NCBI RefSeq assembly: GCF_963678635.1
Contig: NC_087066.1
Location: forward strand, 27,123,453-27,187,452
DNA from: Symsagittifera roscoffensis
Lineage: Eukaryota > Xenacoelomorpha > Acoela > Convolutidae
Length of the DNA stretch: 64,000 nucleotides
Reading direction: 5' to 3'
Shown: positions 27,008 through 39,421 of the stretch, piece by piece
Layout of the letters: each line of letters starts with the position of its first letter
How positions within the stretch are numbered: position 1 is the stretch's first letter
Made by a program: the position numbers and the translations under genes
Notes under the pieces: generated by a model
Told to the model about the DNA's origin: nothing
Databases searched by the model: none
The model's input: only the letters and a program-made list of their open reading frames with translations

Positions 27008-29400
27008 TTGGTTCTCCAAGGGAGACTGAGCGCTGCCGTGATTGCTACTGTAGTGCTACCTCCCACAGAGAACGTGAGAACAAAAATGGCCTTGATACAT
27101 CCGATTGGTCAAGATGTAAACCGTGAAGAATTGCTACAAGGTATTCCTCCCAAAGTCCATCCCGTGATCTTTGAGAATCTAAGAATCTAGGTGCGAAAAG
27201 GATCTACTCAGCGGCTCTTTGGACTCGTGGATCCTCAGGTCCATCAGGTTTAGATGTGAACAATATGAAGAAACTCTTCTGTTCCAAGAATCACAATAGA
27301 GCCTCAGAAAGTCTTCGTGAGTCCTTAGCCGCTTTAGGAAGGAGAATATGCACCGAGTTTGTTGACCCAAAGTCACTTGAATCATATATAGCATGCAGAG
27401 CAATTGCACTGAACAAAAATGATGGTAACGGCGGCATAAGGCCAATAGGCATTGGAGAGATAATCAGAAGAGTTCTCGGAAAAGCAATAGCACAAATTTT
27501 TGGCGACTGTTACATGCCGAAATTTGCCATGCAGCAGGATCACAGCAAACCTGCGCAGGTCAAGAAGGTGGCGTTGAAGCAGCAATTCATGCAGCCAGTG
27601 AAATATTCCAGATGGAGTCCACAGAAGCCGTTCTATTGATTGATGCTGAGAATGCTTTTAACTGACTGAATCGTCAAACCGCCCTTCTTAACATAAGGCA
27701 TATATCAGCACTTATCTTATCAATACTTATCGGTTGCCAGCCAGACTCATTCTAGGCGAAGGGGTAGAAACTCTATCATGGGAAGGCACCACTCAAGGAG
27801 ATAAATTGGCGATGGCATTTTGTGAGCTGAGCTTGAAAAAACTCCTTGTCAGTCTAAACGAAATTGGGTGTCATCAAGAGTGGTTCGCTGACGACGCCGG
27901 AGGCTTTGGGAAGCTAGTTCAACTCCGTGAGTGGTTTGATCATTTGACCAGTATCGACCCCAAGCTTGGGTTTTTGCGAAACCGTCGAAATGTTGGTTAG
28001 TAATAAAAAGCGACGGCCTCCGAGAGCAAGCCAAGCAGGTCTTTGAGCACACGAATAACAACATCACAAGCAAAGGACGTCCATGCTTGGGAGCGGCAAT
28101 TGGCAGCCAGAACTTCACAAACGACTATCTACGAGACAAAGTTGAAGAATTGTCGAATGAGTTGTCTTCGCTGGAAGCAGCGGCCAAAACGGAGCCCCAT
28201 CTTGCCTATTTTGCTCTCGTCAAGGTGATCCAGAGTCGGTGGAATTTTATAATGAGGACCATTCCTGGTTCTGAGCTGCACATGCAGCCACTTGAAGCCA
28301 AACTCAGGAACGTTATTTCTCTTTTAGTCGACAGAACTTTCAGTGATCTAGAACGGGACATCAAAGCATTGCCATGCTCAGCTGGTGGTTTAGGTCTGAT
28401 ACATCCAACAGAATGTGCGTCTCGTTTCTACGAAAACTCTGTCAAGCTGACAAACAAACTGAAAAACGCAATTATTGCTAAACCAGATCTTAATGACTTC
28501 ACGGAAAAAACTGGACGAGCAGAAATTTCAGGATCGAACCATAAAAATGCAAAAGACGCCCTTGAAATTGTGTTTTCCTGAAGTGAGAATAAAATGAAGC
28601 GCACGCTGGACCTGCAACAGCCAAAAGGAACATCCGCATGGCTGACTTGTCTGCCATCTAGGGTGCAGAAATTTTACATGAACAGAGACGAGTTCTGGGA
28701 TGCACTGTGTCTCCGATATGGATGGCACCTGAAAGGAGGAATGGCTCAAATTTGTGAGTGTGGCGCGGCAAGGGATATTGACCATGCCTTGATTTGTAAG
28801 TTGGGTGGTTTCGTCATAATGCGTCATAACGCTGTCCGCGACGTCGAAGCCGACTTTTTACGTAACGTGAGCGAGGATGTGAGCGTTGAGCCCGGTCTGA
28901 TCCAATTGACGGGAAATGAAAAACGTTCAAGTGGAAGCAATCTGGAAGACAATGCAAGACTGGATATTTCTTGTCGAGGATTTTGGGCGCCGCTGCAGAA
29001 AATATTTCTTGGCGTCCGTTTCACACACCCGAACGCTCCAAGTAATAGGAACCGAAAACTGATGCCACTCCTAAAAACTCATGAGAATCGTAAAAAAGTC
29101 GAATACAACGACCGCGTTCTGCAGGTAGAGCATGCCTCTTTTACCCCCTTGATTTTTGCGACCAACGTCCCCATGGGTGAGGAGCCAGAGCGGTAACATG
29201 CTATACTGGCGGAAAAAATGAGTGAGAAGCTGAACTGTACGTATGCGGACACTATGAAATATATCCAGAAGAAGCTCTCCTTCACCATCCTGAAAACTGC
29301 CTTGATAGTCTTGAGAGGACACCGGAAGAAAGAACAATACACGTCCTGTAGTACCCCAGACACCGACATAAACATTTTGTGCCACAATCAATAATAATTC
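27008..29400 (+). pseudogene. Non-LTR retrotransposon (family R, copy R2), near full-length ORF, decayed
   Basis: Segments in order: an N-terminal piece (27008-27190); RT fingers (27200-27640, GIRPIGIGEIIRR); a palm with LLIDAENAFN followed by a TGA stop near 27660; TTQGDKLAMA and FADDAGG (27734-28000), the FADD being the catalytic aspartates; thumb (28087-28581, PCSAGGLGL); a Cys/His block (CECG...DHALIC...RHN) and a C-terminal nuclease-like block (ARLDISCRGFW...VRFTHPNAPS, 28594-29196). An in-frame TAA at 29194-29196 precedes a further ~60 conserved residues (LSFTILKTALIVLRG). At least four frame changes or stops mean it is not functional. It differs from R1 in using ARLD rather than PDG at the C-terminus, so R1 and R2/R3 may be separate subfamilies. 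Confidence 0.8.
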
Positions 29401-29489
29401 CTCATCGAATATCATTCCAGCATAGACTGCACACTTTCAATTTTTCTCTTTACTTTATACCAATGGTTAATTCAATTAATCTTTTGATC

Positions 29490-30097
29490 AAAGAAAACAA
29501 GAACGTTTCCTTTGATTTTCCTTGTTTTCTATTTATTTGATCGTTCCTACAAATGCTCGAAAATTTTTCTCTGGATTCCTTACAAACTCTAAATTTTGAG
29601 AACTGACAAGAATCGATTTTCAGATATATATTTTTTTCTAGTTATTTGCTACGTTATTTGTATAAAAATCGATTGCAATCCATCCGTAGTGACAAGAAAT
29701 GGATTGCAATCATCTTTATACAGATAACGTAGCCAAAACCTAAAAATATCTATCTGAGTTGATTTAAATTCAAATTAGGTTGATACAAAAATTTAGTTTA
29801 CAACATCTGTTTCAATCGATTCTAGATCGATTTAAATCCTTTTTTTTTTCAACTTGTTTTGGTTCATTTTCATTGAAATATTAGTAACAACAAAAATGAT
29901 TTTAATCGGTTTAAATCTATTTTTATCTTCACTTTTTAGGCAATAAAACCAAAGAGAACATTATAAGAGGGGCCCTCCCAATTAGGTACGGTCGGGCAAA
30001 AACTGGGTAGGGCCCATACCAGCATTGTATAAATACATCAATAAACAATAATGCAGGATTTAAGTCCAGTCAGCAAATGAATTGTCATTTAAGGTAT
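29490..30097 (-). other. 3' UTR of family-R copy R3 with long hairpin
   Basis: Read on the minus strand this follows the R3 C-terminus. Its minus strand matches 41491-41955, the equivalent region of the plus-strand copy. It contains an ~84-nt near-perfect palindrome at 29649-29732 (ctacgtta...taacgtag, with the inner attgcaatccat arm). Presence of the same structure after two copies marks it as part of the element. RLE-type LINE reverse transcriptases recognise 3' UTR structures, so this is a plausible RT-binding hairpin (inference). Confidence 0.65.
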
Positions 30098-30421
30098 TTA
30101 CTTCAACCGTCCCTCTTCTACAGCAGCACTAGTTGGATTGTCTATGTATTGCGTCTTACGCAGTGATCTGCACAGCCGTGTACAAAGGATAGCGCTCCTG
30201 AGCAACGCGAAGCTTAACTTAGTTCTTATAAAGTTTATTGTTTCTGCGTAGCTTCCATGCCTTTTTTCACTAAATTTTCCATCTATGCGCTGCATTGTCC
30301 GAGTAGCTGCTGTTGCGACACCACTAGTGCCGCCAAAAATGAGCGGGCAGAATCTGCTCTGTTCTACTTGTGGAACTATCTGTTGGTACTTTGAGTTTTT
30401 TAGTGATTCGCGATGATTTTT
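30098..30421 (-). pseudogene. Family-R copy R3, C-terminal coding fragment
   Basis: Minus-strand frame with the family C-terminal block (VPQVEQSRFCPLIFGG and a following TKLSFALLRSAILC). Upstream, on the minus strand, it abuts LINE copy A at 30422. The missing adjacent part of R3 resumes at 36155, so the LINE block sits inside R3. The split falls between KTSRRLLKDS (right side) and the block preceding VPQVEQ (left side). Confidence 0.75.
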
Positions 30422-32095
30422 CATAATAAATGTCTCGTGCTACGACGAGGTCAAGATTGGCCTCTAAAAGTCAGAATGTTGCACCATGTGTTCCAAGTCA
30501 GTGGGGGAGAACTGGCTGATGAGCGAGGGCTGCGAAAAAAGGACGCATAGCTCGTGAATGGGATACTCTCATGATATCTTCAAATTTCTGGCGAGGACCG
30601 CAAATGTACAGTTTCTGTGCAATGGGTGTCTAAGTGCTGATATTCTTCCAAAATCTGCTGTGGATGTGTGGGCGAGCTGTCAAAACGCTTTGAGGACATC
30701 AGAGAGTCACTGGAGATCATAAATTTTCGGCCTACGTGCAATCCTTTTCCTCGCCAACTAGAAGCTAAGTTTTGTAGTGTCGTTAAATCTAGTTCCGATA
30801 TATCTCGAGAATTGCGATTGTATTGTATGCCGGAAATTAGCATGGGTAGTGACAGCAAAATTAAAAAATCGAAATTTTTTGAGCACGATGAAAAAACGAC
30901 AAGCGATAAAATGAAATTTCTCGGTGTAAATGCAGAGGAAACTTCCTCTTTTCGCAGACTCGGAAATTTTAACGCAACTAATAAAAGACCCAGACAAACT
31001 TCGGCGAAATTTCGAAATGTTATTACGGCAGAAGGATTATTTGCGCGTGCAACCATGTTGAAAAATTACAAAGCAATTATCAAGGGAAACAAATATTAAG
31101 TTTTTCTTTCAAAATTCTCAAGTAAAGAGGACCAAGAAAGGGAACGAATCTTGTTTAAGAAAACACGCCAACTACTCGAAAGCGGAAACGAAGCAAATTT
31201 TATATTATAACTGAAAAACCAAGCAGTAAAAGCACTGAATGACTACCAAACAAAACCGGAGAATTAGGAGCACTATGTTACAAGGTAAGAAGTTTATTCA
31301 AGCTAGAAAGAAGACAAATTTTTTCAAACAGTATAATTTTAAAGAACTTTGATATTATTTGCCTGTCCGAAATGTGGCTTAAAATTGAAATCCGCAAACG
31401 CGAGATCTTTCTTCGAAATTACAACTGTCTTCTATCACACAGTAGATCTTCGCCGCAATCAACATCTCACGGTGGAACATTAATTGGCGTTAAGTCAGGC
31501 TCAATATCAGAAACTGCAAACTTTAGCTTTATTACCAACGGAGCGGCAGTAGCATGCTACATTAAGCTAGATAAACGAAAATTGCTTGTTGTCTCTTGTT
31601 ATCTACCGCGTAAAAATAGCAAATATGCTCTGAAACCAATGGAAATAAATAACCTGTTTAAAGACATGAATAAAATTGCGGAAGAACTGTGATTTGTTTT
31701 TTTTATGGTGATTTTAATTACCCCTCAAAAAATGGGTGCAATAAAGAAACCAAAATATTATTTTTTAGAAGAAATAGAGAATCTTGAAGCTATTCAAAAA
31801 GTTAATTTTAATACTGCCTCAACTGCTACTCTCGATTTGATCTTCACCAGCAATAAATTCCATGAAACAGATGTTCATACCTTAGACAGTAACAATAAGA
31901 TGGCAAAACTCTCAAACCATTATCCGGTCGAAATCTCTTTCAACATAAAGTTATCGGATCTTATGCGTCTTAAGTTTATTAAAGAATCCATATTTAGTTA
32001 TTGCAACGGTGATTACGATTTACTCAATGAGCAAATACTAGAAAACTCTTTTGACACTTATATTTACAACTTGGTGTGTACTCAATTATAACATT
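30422..32095 (+). pseudogene. LINE (Jockey/CR1-like) copy A: ORF1 and endonuclease, 3'-truncated
   Basis: ORF1-like frame at 30668-31099 (143 codons): Lys/Arg-rich, with a KFLGVNAEE...LGNFNATNKRPR block typical of LINE ORF1 nucleic-acid-binding regions. An APE-type endonuclease follows in broken frames: 31372-31692 (MWLKIEIRKREIF, GGTLIGVKSG) and 31705-32091 (LDLIFTSNKF, SNHYPVEI). The GDFN motif sits out of frame near 31710. The copy ends near 32090 before RT. It shares its 5' end (gtgctacgacgag...) with copy B at 32417, so both begin at the same element position. Confidence 0.75.
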
Positions 32096-32416
32096 TTGGT
32101 TGTGGCCGTCGTCACCCAAGCTCCTAAAAAGCACTTGAAACAACGAAGATAAAAAACTAACCAACAAAGTTAACGATAAGCGATTAGCAACGATAACAAA
32201 AAACAACCAACAACACCATTAAAACTTAAAACCAAAAGTCCAACTTCAATTCAATTACGAAAAAAATTTTAAATATCGAAATAAAAAAATCTAAATGTCA
32301 GGAATTGGAATTGGAATTGGAATTGAGCACATTTTAGAATTGCAGTTGAAATTGAATCGCTGCGAATTGGAATTGACCCCCCGGAATTGGAGTTGGAGAC
32401 GACAGCCCTGCTTTTT
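32096..32416 (+). other. Spacer with a gaattg simple repeat
   Basis: AT-rich spacer between LINE copies A and B. At 32295-32400 it contains an imperfect hexanucleotide repeat (ggaatt)n and relatives. No gene is seen. Confidence 0.6.
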
Positions 32417-35400
32417 CATATCAAATGTCTGTGCTACGACGAGCTCAAGATTGAAATCTAAAAGTCAAGAGTGTTGCACCATGTAATCCAAGTCAGTAGG
32501 GGAGAACCGGCTGATGTGGGAGGGTTGCAAAAAGTAGACACATAGCTCGTGTATGGGATACTTTCATGAGATCTTCAAAATTCTGGAGAGGACCGCAAAT
32601 AAAAAGTTTCTGTGCATTGGGTGCCTAAGTGCTGATATTCGTCCAAAGTCTATTGTGGATGTGGGCAAGCCGTCAAAACGCATTTAGGACATCAAAGGGT
32701 CACTGGAGATCATAAAATCTCGGCCTACGTGCAATCCTCCTCCTTCCCAACTAGAAGCTAAGTATTGTAGTGTCGTTAAATCTAGTTCCGATGTACCTCA
32801 CAAATTGCGATTTAATGGTATGCCGGAAATTAGCATGGGTACTGACAGCAAAATTGATAAATTGACTAATTTTGAGCACGATGAAAAAACGATAAGCGAT
32901 ACAATGAAATTTCTTGGTGTAAATGCAGAGGAAATTTCCTCTTTGCGCAGACTCGGAAAAATTAACGCAACTAATAAAAGACTCAGACAAATTTCGGCGA
33001 AGTTTCAAAATGTTATTACGGCAGATAGATTATTTGCGCGTGCAACCATGTTGAAAAATTACGAACCAAACATCAAGCGAAACAAATATTAAGTTTTTCT
33101 ATCAAAATCCTTCAGTAAAGAGGACCAAGAAAGGGAACGAAACTTGTAAAAGAAAAGACGCGAACTACTCGAAAACGAAAACGACGTAAAGGATATAAAA
33201 ATCAGAAATAACATATTATACCTGATAACCAAGCAGTAAATTGCACTGAATGACCACCAAATAAAACCGAAGAATTAAGAGCCCTATAATACAATGTAAG
33301 AAGTTTAATCAAGCTAGAAATAAGACAAATTTTTCGAACAGTAAAATTTTTTAAAAATTTTGATAATATTTGCCTGTCTGAAAAATGGCTTACAAATGAG
33401 ATCCGCGAATCCGAGATTTTCCTTCGAATTTACAACTGTTTTCTATCAAACAGTAGATCTTCGCTGCAATCAACATCTCACGGTGGAACAGTAATTTGCG
33501 TTAAGTCAGGCTTAATATCAGAGCCTGCAAATTTTAGTTTTAATACCAACGGAGCGGCAGCAGCATGCTACATTAGGCTAGATAAACGGAAATTGCTTGT
33601 TGTCTCTTGTTATTTACCGCGTGCAAATAGCAAATATGCTCTGAAACCAAAGAAAATAACTAACCTGTTTAAAGACATAAATAGAATTGCGGAAGAACTG
33701 TGTTTTGTTTATTTATGGTGACTTCAATTACCCCTCAGTAAGTTGGTGCAACATGTGTTCAATTAAAGAAACCAAAACATCCATTTTGGGAAGAATTAGA
33801 GAACTTTGAAGTTCATCAAAATGTTAAATTTAATACTGCCTCAACTGGTACTCTCGATTTGATCTTCACCAGCAATAAAATCCATGTAACAGATGTTCAT
33901 ACCTTAGACAGTAATGTTAAATTGAGAAAACTCCCAAACCATTATCCGGTCGAAATCTCTTTCAACATAAAATATCGGATCTTATGCGTCGCAAGTTTAT
34001 TGAAGAACCCATATTTAGTTATTGCAACGGTGATTACGATTTACTCAATGAGCAAATACTAGAAAACTCTTTTGACACTTATTGTTGGTCAAATGTAAAT
34101 GAGATACTAAATCATTGGTATAACTGGTTATCTTCGCTTATTAAAAAGTGTATTCCAAAGCGGACTAAACATAGATCATCCTTGCCGCAATGGATAAGTC
34201 AGTCGACTTCGAATCTTATTAAACTTTTACATACAGCTCAAAAAATATACCGAGTCTCAACCAAAAGTTTTGCACTGAAATGGACAAAGCCGATTATGAA
34301 TAGTCTCATGAGTCAGAAATACTCTTTATATACTGTGAAGCTTTTCATAAGTCAAGCTTACTAAATAGGTTGAAGTCTAAAAACGAGACCGCCGATACCG
34401 ATCCATTGAAGGCAGAACTATTTTCGAAATTTTCAGCATCTGTTCTATTGAATTGTGTACGTTTTCAGAGACACTCGAACCTGATTTCAATATAGTATTT
34501 GACACAATTAGTTTTACTGATCTCGAGATACGTGAAATATGTCAATCGTTGAACACGAAAGAAAGTAATGGCCCCGACGATTTACTGCCAGTACTGTTCA
34601 TTAAAACACAAAAATCTCTATCTCACTCTATCTATAGCAGCTAAAATCAGCCCAATTCACAAAAAAAACAATAAAAGTGACATTGAAATTTATAGACCCG
34701 TCTCCTTTCTTTGTAAAATTTCAAAATTATTAGAGCGTATAATATTTAGGAGATTATATGAACATCTATCACCTATGTTTCATAGATCACAACATGGGTT
34801 TCGGAAGAATAAATCCACGGTCTTGCAGCTATTAATTTCTTACAGACCGCCTACAAAAGTCAGGACGAAGCGAGTGATATGGAGACCCTTTTTCACGGAC
34901 TTTAGTAAAGCGTTCGACCGTGTTGACTACGGTATACTCTCGATGAAGCTTTTCAAAAGCGGAGTAGGTAGAAATTTGATCAAATTATTGAATTCTTATC
35001 TATCAAACAGGTCCCAATCTGTCAAAGTGAATAGGGAAATCTCAGATCCAAAGCCCGTAACAAGCGGAATGCCCCAAGTCAGCATCCTGGGGTCATTGTT
35101 TTTCCTAATTTTTTTAAATAATGACTTGTCTTCTCTTTGCCAAATTGTCACACCTTTACTTTTTGCCGATGATGCAAAATTCATCAGCCAAGGATTAGGT
35201 AAAGAAGAATTTCAAAATGAACTTAATGTGACACAACTGGACAACTGGAAATCGAAAATAATATGCCATTCAATGTTGATAAATGCACCCACGTGAGTTT
35301 TACTAAAAGTTCAAACTAATTTTGCTTCAAAAATTCGGAAATTAAATTAGTGGACATTCAGAAAGATCTAGGGGTTATAATTTCAAATGACATGAGCTGG

Positions 35401-36060
35401 AATCTACACATTGATCAAGCAGGCTTAAAAGCAAATAAAAATGTTTTCGCGATCAAAAGAAACATATCGAATTTAAACAGAGTAGAGAAACTGAATTTAT
35501 TAAAATCCGTGATAATCCACGTGATTCTTTGCGCAAGTCCGTGTACTGGTTTAATCAAGTACGTAATGTCTGAATCAGGGATGATTCAGCGAAGAGCAGT
35601 AAAATGGATTTGCGTTAATAGTGTCCCATACAAAGAAAACTTGAAAGTACTAGGGATTCCTCCTTTGCCAATGCATGTTCAGCTAAATAACTTGCTGTTG
35701 CTTTCAAAATTAATTTTGGGACGTTATGAGTTATGTAATCTAGACATACCATATTACACAGAAATCTCGCGCGCCAACTTGTTTCAGCTCAGACGTCCAA
35801 GGAAAGCCGAATGCAAACAGAACTTCATGTACCAAACCTGTCGACTTGCGAATGTGATAAAAATCGATTTAAGAGAAGGGATTGGCTTGAAACAACGACT
35901 TCTAAAAATCTTCTGGTCGAAATTTGAGCATTAAAATGAGACCGACAAGTGAACTTGGAAATTAGCGTGCGACTGTACGACGAAAAGTTGCAGAAATAGA
36001 AGTGTTATATGAAACGAGAAACTGAAGGGGTCCAAACCTATTGTGTGAACCACAGAATTC
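32417..36060 (+). pseudogene. LINE (Jockey/CR1-like) copy B: ORF1, APE endonuclease, RT, 3' end
   Basis: ORF1-like frame at 32805-33092; endonuclease at 33360-34060 (GGTVICVKSG, LDLIFTSNKI, NHYPVEI) with frame changes; RT from 34453. RT blocks: KESNGPDDLLP, then a frame change near 34610, YRPVSFLCKISKLLERI, HGFRKNKST, FTDFSKAFDRVDY, SGMPQVSILGSLFF and LLFADDAKF (catalytic FADD, about 35158-35184). A stop after 35296 is followed by the thumb/C-terminus at 35350-35934 (LGVIISNDMSWNLHI). About 125 nt of 3' UTR leads into a (TAC)n tail at 36061. Microsatellite-like 3' tails are usual for Jockey/CR1-type LINEs. Multiple stops and frameshifts make it inactive. Confidence 0.8.
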
Positions 36061-36064
36061 AAAT

Positions 36065-36153
<89 letters not shown>

Positions 36154-36154
36154 T
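36061..36154 (+). repeat. (TAC)n microsatellite, LINE tail
   Basis: Roughly 30 TAC units end at tataggag. In the minus frame it reads as poly-Ser, which is an artefact. The position directly after the LINE 3' UTR and directly before family-R coding sequence identifies it as the LINE 3' tail at its target junction. The equivalent in the duplicate (38276-38342) is nine units shorter. Confidence 0.85.
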
Positions 36155-37235
36155 AGGAGTCTTTTAGTAGTCTTCGTGAAGTTTTTGCGTGCGGGTTGAA
36201 GACTTTTACATCAAAGAAGGTTCGAATAATCCTTGAGCCCCATAATCCATATGCTTTTACATCTAGTCGAGCGTCTTCATCAGCTGTGGTTGAATTGTTG
36301 ACAAAACTCGCGCCTTGAAACGACTGAAGTTTCTGCTCGATTTCAACATCGAAGCAAACCTCGCTCAAGAGGGTGGCAAAGGTATCTCTGATTTCGTTAT
36401 GCCTCATGTGGGTGTAGCCACCCTTTGCACAGTCAAGTGCGTAGGTAAGGTCGAAAGATTGTGTCAGATCTATGACAGAACCAAGTACTCTGGCCCCTTT
36501 CTTCTTTTCAATTTCGGTAATATGAATACTTTTATCTCCTCATTGTATTTTTCATCTTTTACAACGAGCTGGCATTTGGATGCCTTTACATGGTATCCAA
36601 AACATTTTCCGTGTTTGATAATGTTGTCAAGATCTCTTCGCAGGCTTGTCAAATTACCGACTGCGTTTCCATCGTCTGCATACCATTTCTGTGTTAGGAT
36701 GTTGTCGTTGACTAGTTTTATTAAAGGTAAAATGGCTAGCCCGTACAATGCTATTGCTAATGGGTCTCCTTGTGTGGTTCCTTCTCTAGATAAGATTACT
36801 TTTTTTACGGATAGTTTGGATGGATTAGAGTATGAGTTCTGTATTGCGGGTAGAATAGATGGGCATATATTTTCAATGTTTTTTAAAGCCAGGTTCCGGT
36901 TTAGGATGTTAAATGCATTTTCCGCGTCTATCAGTAATGTTGCATCGGAATTTTTTTCTCCTATTGCTTTATAAGCGTATGAATTGCAAATTAGATGCCA
37001 CAATTTTGGCCAAGGCATAGTTGGTAATTCGATCCGAGTACCATAAGCTCGCTTTTTAATTATTTTGTGATCTTTCTACCTATTATAAGCGGATGACTTC
37101 GCCTATGCCAATCGGCTTAACTCCTGGGTTTTTATGAAGTGGAATTAGTCGACAGGCCTTATATGGTTCAAGAAGTTCATGACTTAGTTTTTCTGTCGGT
37201 TTTTTTCTGTGCAATTTTGGCTAGTGCTTTTGATA
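36155..37235 (-). pseudogene. Family-R copy R3, RT and nuclease segment (first duplicate)
   Basis: The minus strand carries an RT palm (37018-36470) with LLIDAENAFN, TTQGDPLAIA and WYADDGNA (catalytic YADD). This is followed, after a frame change near 36520, by KKGARVLGSV joined directly to the Cys/His and RHNEIRD region. Thumb and linker coding sequence is missing at that join. Coding then runs to ARLDVKAYGLWGSR and VFNPHAKTSRR, where the LINE tail begins. It is part of the tandem duplication with 38343-39421. Confidence 0.75.
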
Positions 37236-37252
37236 CTTAGATCTAGAGAAGT

Positions 37253-38278
37253 CTCAGATCCAAAGCCCGTAACAAGCGCGGAATGCCCCAAGTCAGCATC
37301 CTGGGGTCATTGTTTTTCCTAATTTTTTTAAATAATGACTTGTCTTCTCTTTGCCAAATTGTTACACCTTTACTTTTTGCCGATGATGCAAAATTCATCA
37401 GCCAAGGATTAGGTAAAGAAAAATTTCAAAATGAACTTAATGTGACACAACTGGACAACTGGAAATCGAAAAATATATGCCATTCAATGTTGATAAATGC
37501 ACCCACGTGAGTTTTACTAAAAGTTCAAACTAATTTTGCTTCAAAAATACGGAAATTAAATTAGTGGACATTCAGAAAGATCTAGGGGTTATAATTTCAA
37601 ATGACATGAGCTGGAATCTACACATTGATCAAGCAGGCTTAAAAGCAAATAAAAATGTTTTCGCGATCAAAAGAAACATATCGAATTTAAACAGAGTAGA
37701 GAAACTGAATTTATTAAAATCCGTGATAATCCACGTGATTCTTTGCGCAAGTCCGTGTACTGGTTTAATCAAGTACGTAATGTCTGAATCAGGGATGATT
37801 CAGCGAAGAGCAGTAAAATGGATTTGCGTTAATAGTGTCCCATACAAAGAAAACTTGAAAGTACTAGGGATTCCTCCTTTGCCAATGCATGTTCAGCTAA
37901 ATAACTTGCTGTTGCTTTCAAAATTAATTTTGAGACGTTATGAGTTATGTAATCTAGACATACCATATTACACAGAAATCTCGCGCGCCAACTTGTTTCA
38001 GCTCAGACGTCCAAGGAAAGCCGAATGCAAACAGAACTTCATGTACCAAACCTGTCGACTTGCGAATGTGTTAAAAATCGATTTAAGAGAAGGGATTGGC
38101 TTGAAACAACGACTTCTAAAAATCTTCTGGTCGAAATTCGAGCATTAAAATGAGACCGACAAGTGAACTTGGAAATTAGCGTGCGACTGTACGACGAAAA
38201 GTTGCAGAAATAGAAGTGTTATATGAAACGAGAAACTGAAGGGGTCCAAACCTATTGTGTGAACCACAGAATTCAAAT

Positions 38279-38340
<62 letters not shown>

Positions 38341-39421
38341 TAGGAGTCTTTTAGTAGTCTTCGTGAAGTTTTTGCGTGCGGGTTGAAGACTTTTACATCA
38401 AAGAAGGTTCGAATAATCCTTGAGCCCCATAATCCATATGCTTTTACATCTAGTCGAGCGTCTTCATCAGCTGTGGTTGAATTGTTGACAAAACTCGCGC
38501 CTTGAAACGACTGAAGTTTCTGCTCGATTTCAACATCGAAGCAAACCTCGCTCAAGAGGGTGGCAAAGGTATCTCTGATTTCGTTATGCCTCATGTGGGT
38601 GTAGCCACCCTTTGCACAGTCAAGTGCGTAGGTAAGGTCGAAAGATTGTGTCAGATCTATGACAGAACCAAGTACTCTGGCCCCTTTCTTCTTTTCAATT
38701 TCGGTAATATGAATACTTTTATCTCTTCATTGTATTTTTCATCTTTTACAATGAGCTGGCATTTGGATGCCTTTACATGGTATCCAAAACATTTTCCGTG
38801 TTTGATAATGTTGTCAAGATCTCTTCGCAGGCTTGTCAAATTACCGACTGCGTTTCCATCGTCTGCATACCATTTCTGTGTTAGGATGTTGTCGTTGACT
38901 AGTTTTATTAAAGGTAAAATGGCTAGCCCGTACAATGCTATTGCTAATGGGTCTCCTTGTGTGGTTCCTTCTCTAGATAAGATTACTTTTTTTACGGATA
39001 GTTTGGATGGATTAGTGTATGAGTTCTGTATTGCGGGTAGAATAGATGGGCATATATTTTCAATGTTTTTTAAAGCCAGGTTCCGGTTTAGGATGTTAAA
39101 TGCATTTTCCGCGTCTATCAGTAATGTTGCATTGGAATTTTTTTCTCCTATTGCTTTATAAGCGTATGAATTGCAAATTAGATGCCACAATTTTGGCCAA
39201 GGCATAGTTGGTAATTCGATCCGAGTACCATAAGCTCGCTTTTTAATTATTTTGTGATCTTTCTACCTATTATAAGCGGATGACTTCGCCTATGCCAATC
39301 GGCTTAACTCCTGGGTTTTTATGAAGTGGAATTAGTCGACAGGCCTTATATGGTTCAAGAAGTTCATGACTTAGTTTTTCTGTCGATTTTTTCTGTGCAA
39401 TTTTGGCTAGTGCTTTTGATA
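37253..39421. repeat. Tandem duplication, unit B (~2.2 kb)
   Basis: Second copy. LINE RT C-terminal coding lies at 37283-38148, the (TAC)n tail at 38276-38342 and R3 minus-strand coding from 38343 on. The junction structure, LINE tail against R3, is identical in both units, so duplication followed the LINE insertion. High identity suggests a recent event or an assembly duplication. Confidence 0.92.

Larger units (their letters stand above)
35041..37235. repeat. Tandem duplication, unit A (~2.2 kb)
   Basis: It matches unit B at 37253-39421 with only about a dozen substitutions, one 2-bp indel, a 1-bp homopolymer difference and the 27-bp microsatellite length difference. The unit starts inside the LINE RT (ctcagatccaaagcccg) and ends inside the family-R RT N-terminus. 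A 17-nt stretch (37236-37252) unrelated to either end separates the units. Confidence 0.92.

Noticed and set aside
36061-36154. Poly-serine tract in a minus-strand protein
   Set aside because: It is the translated (TAC)n tail of a LINE and not part of the family-R protein; its length differs between the two duplicate units.
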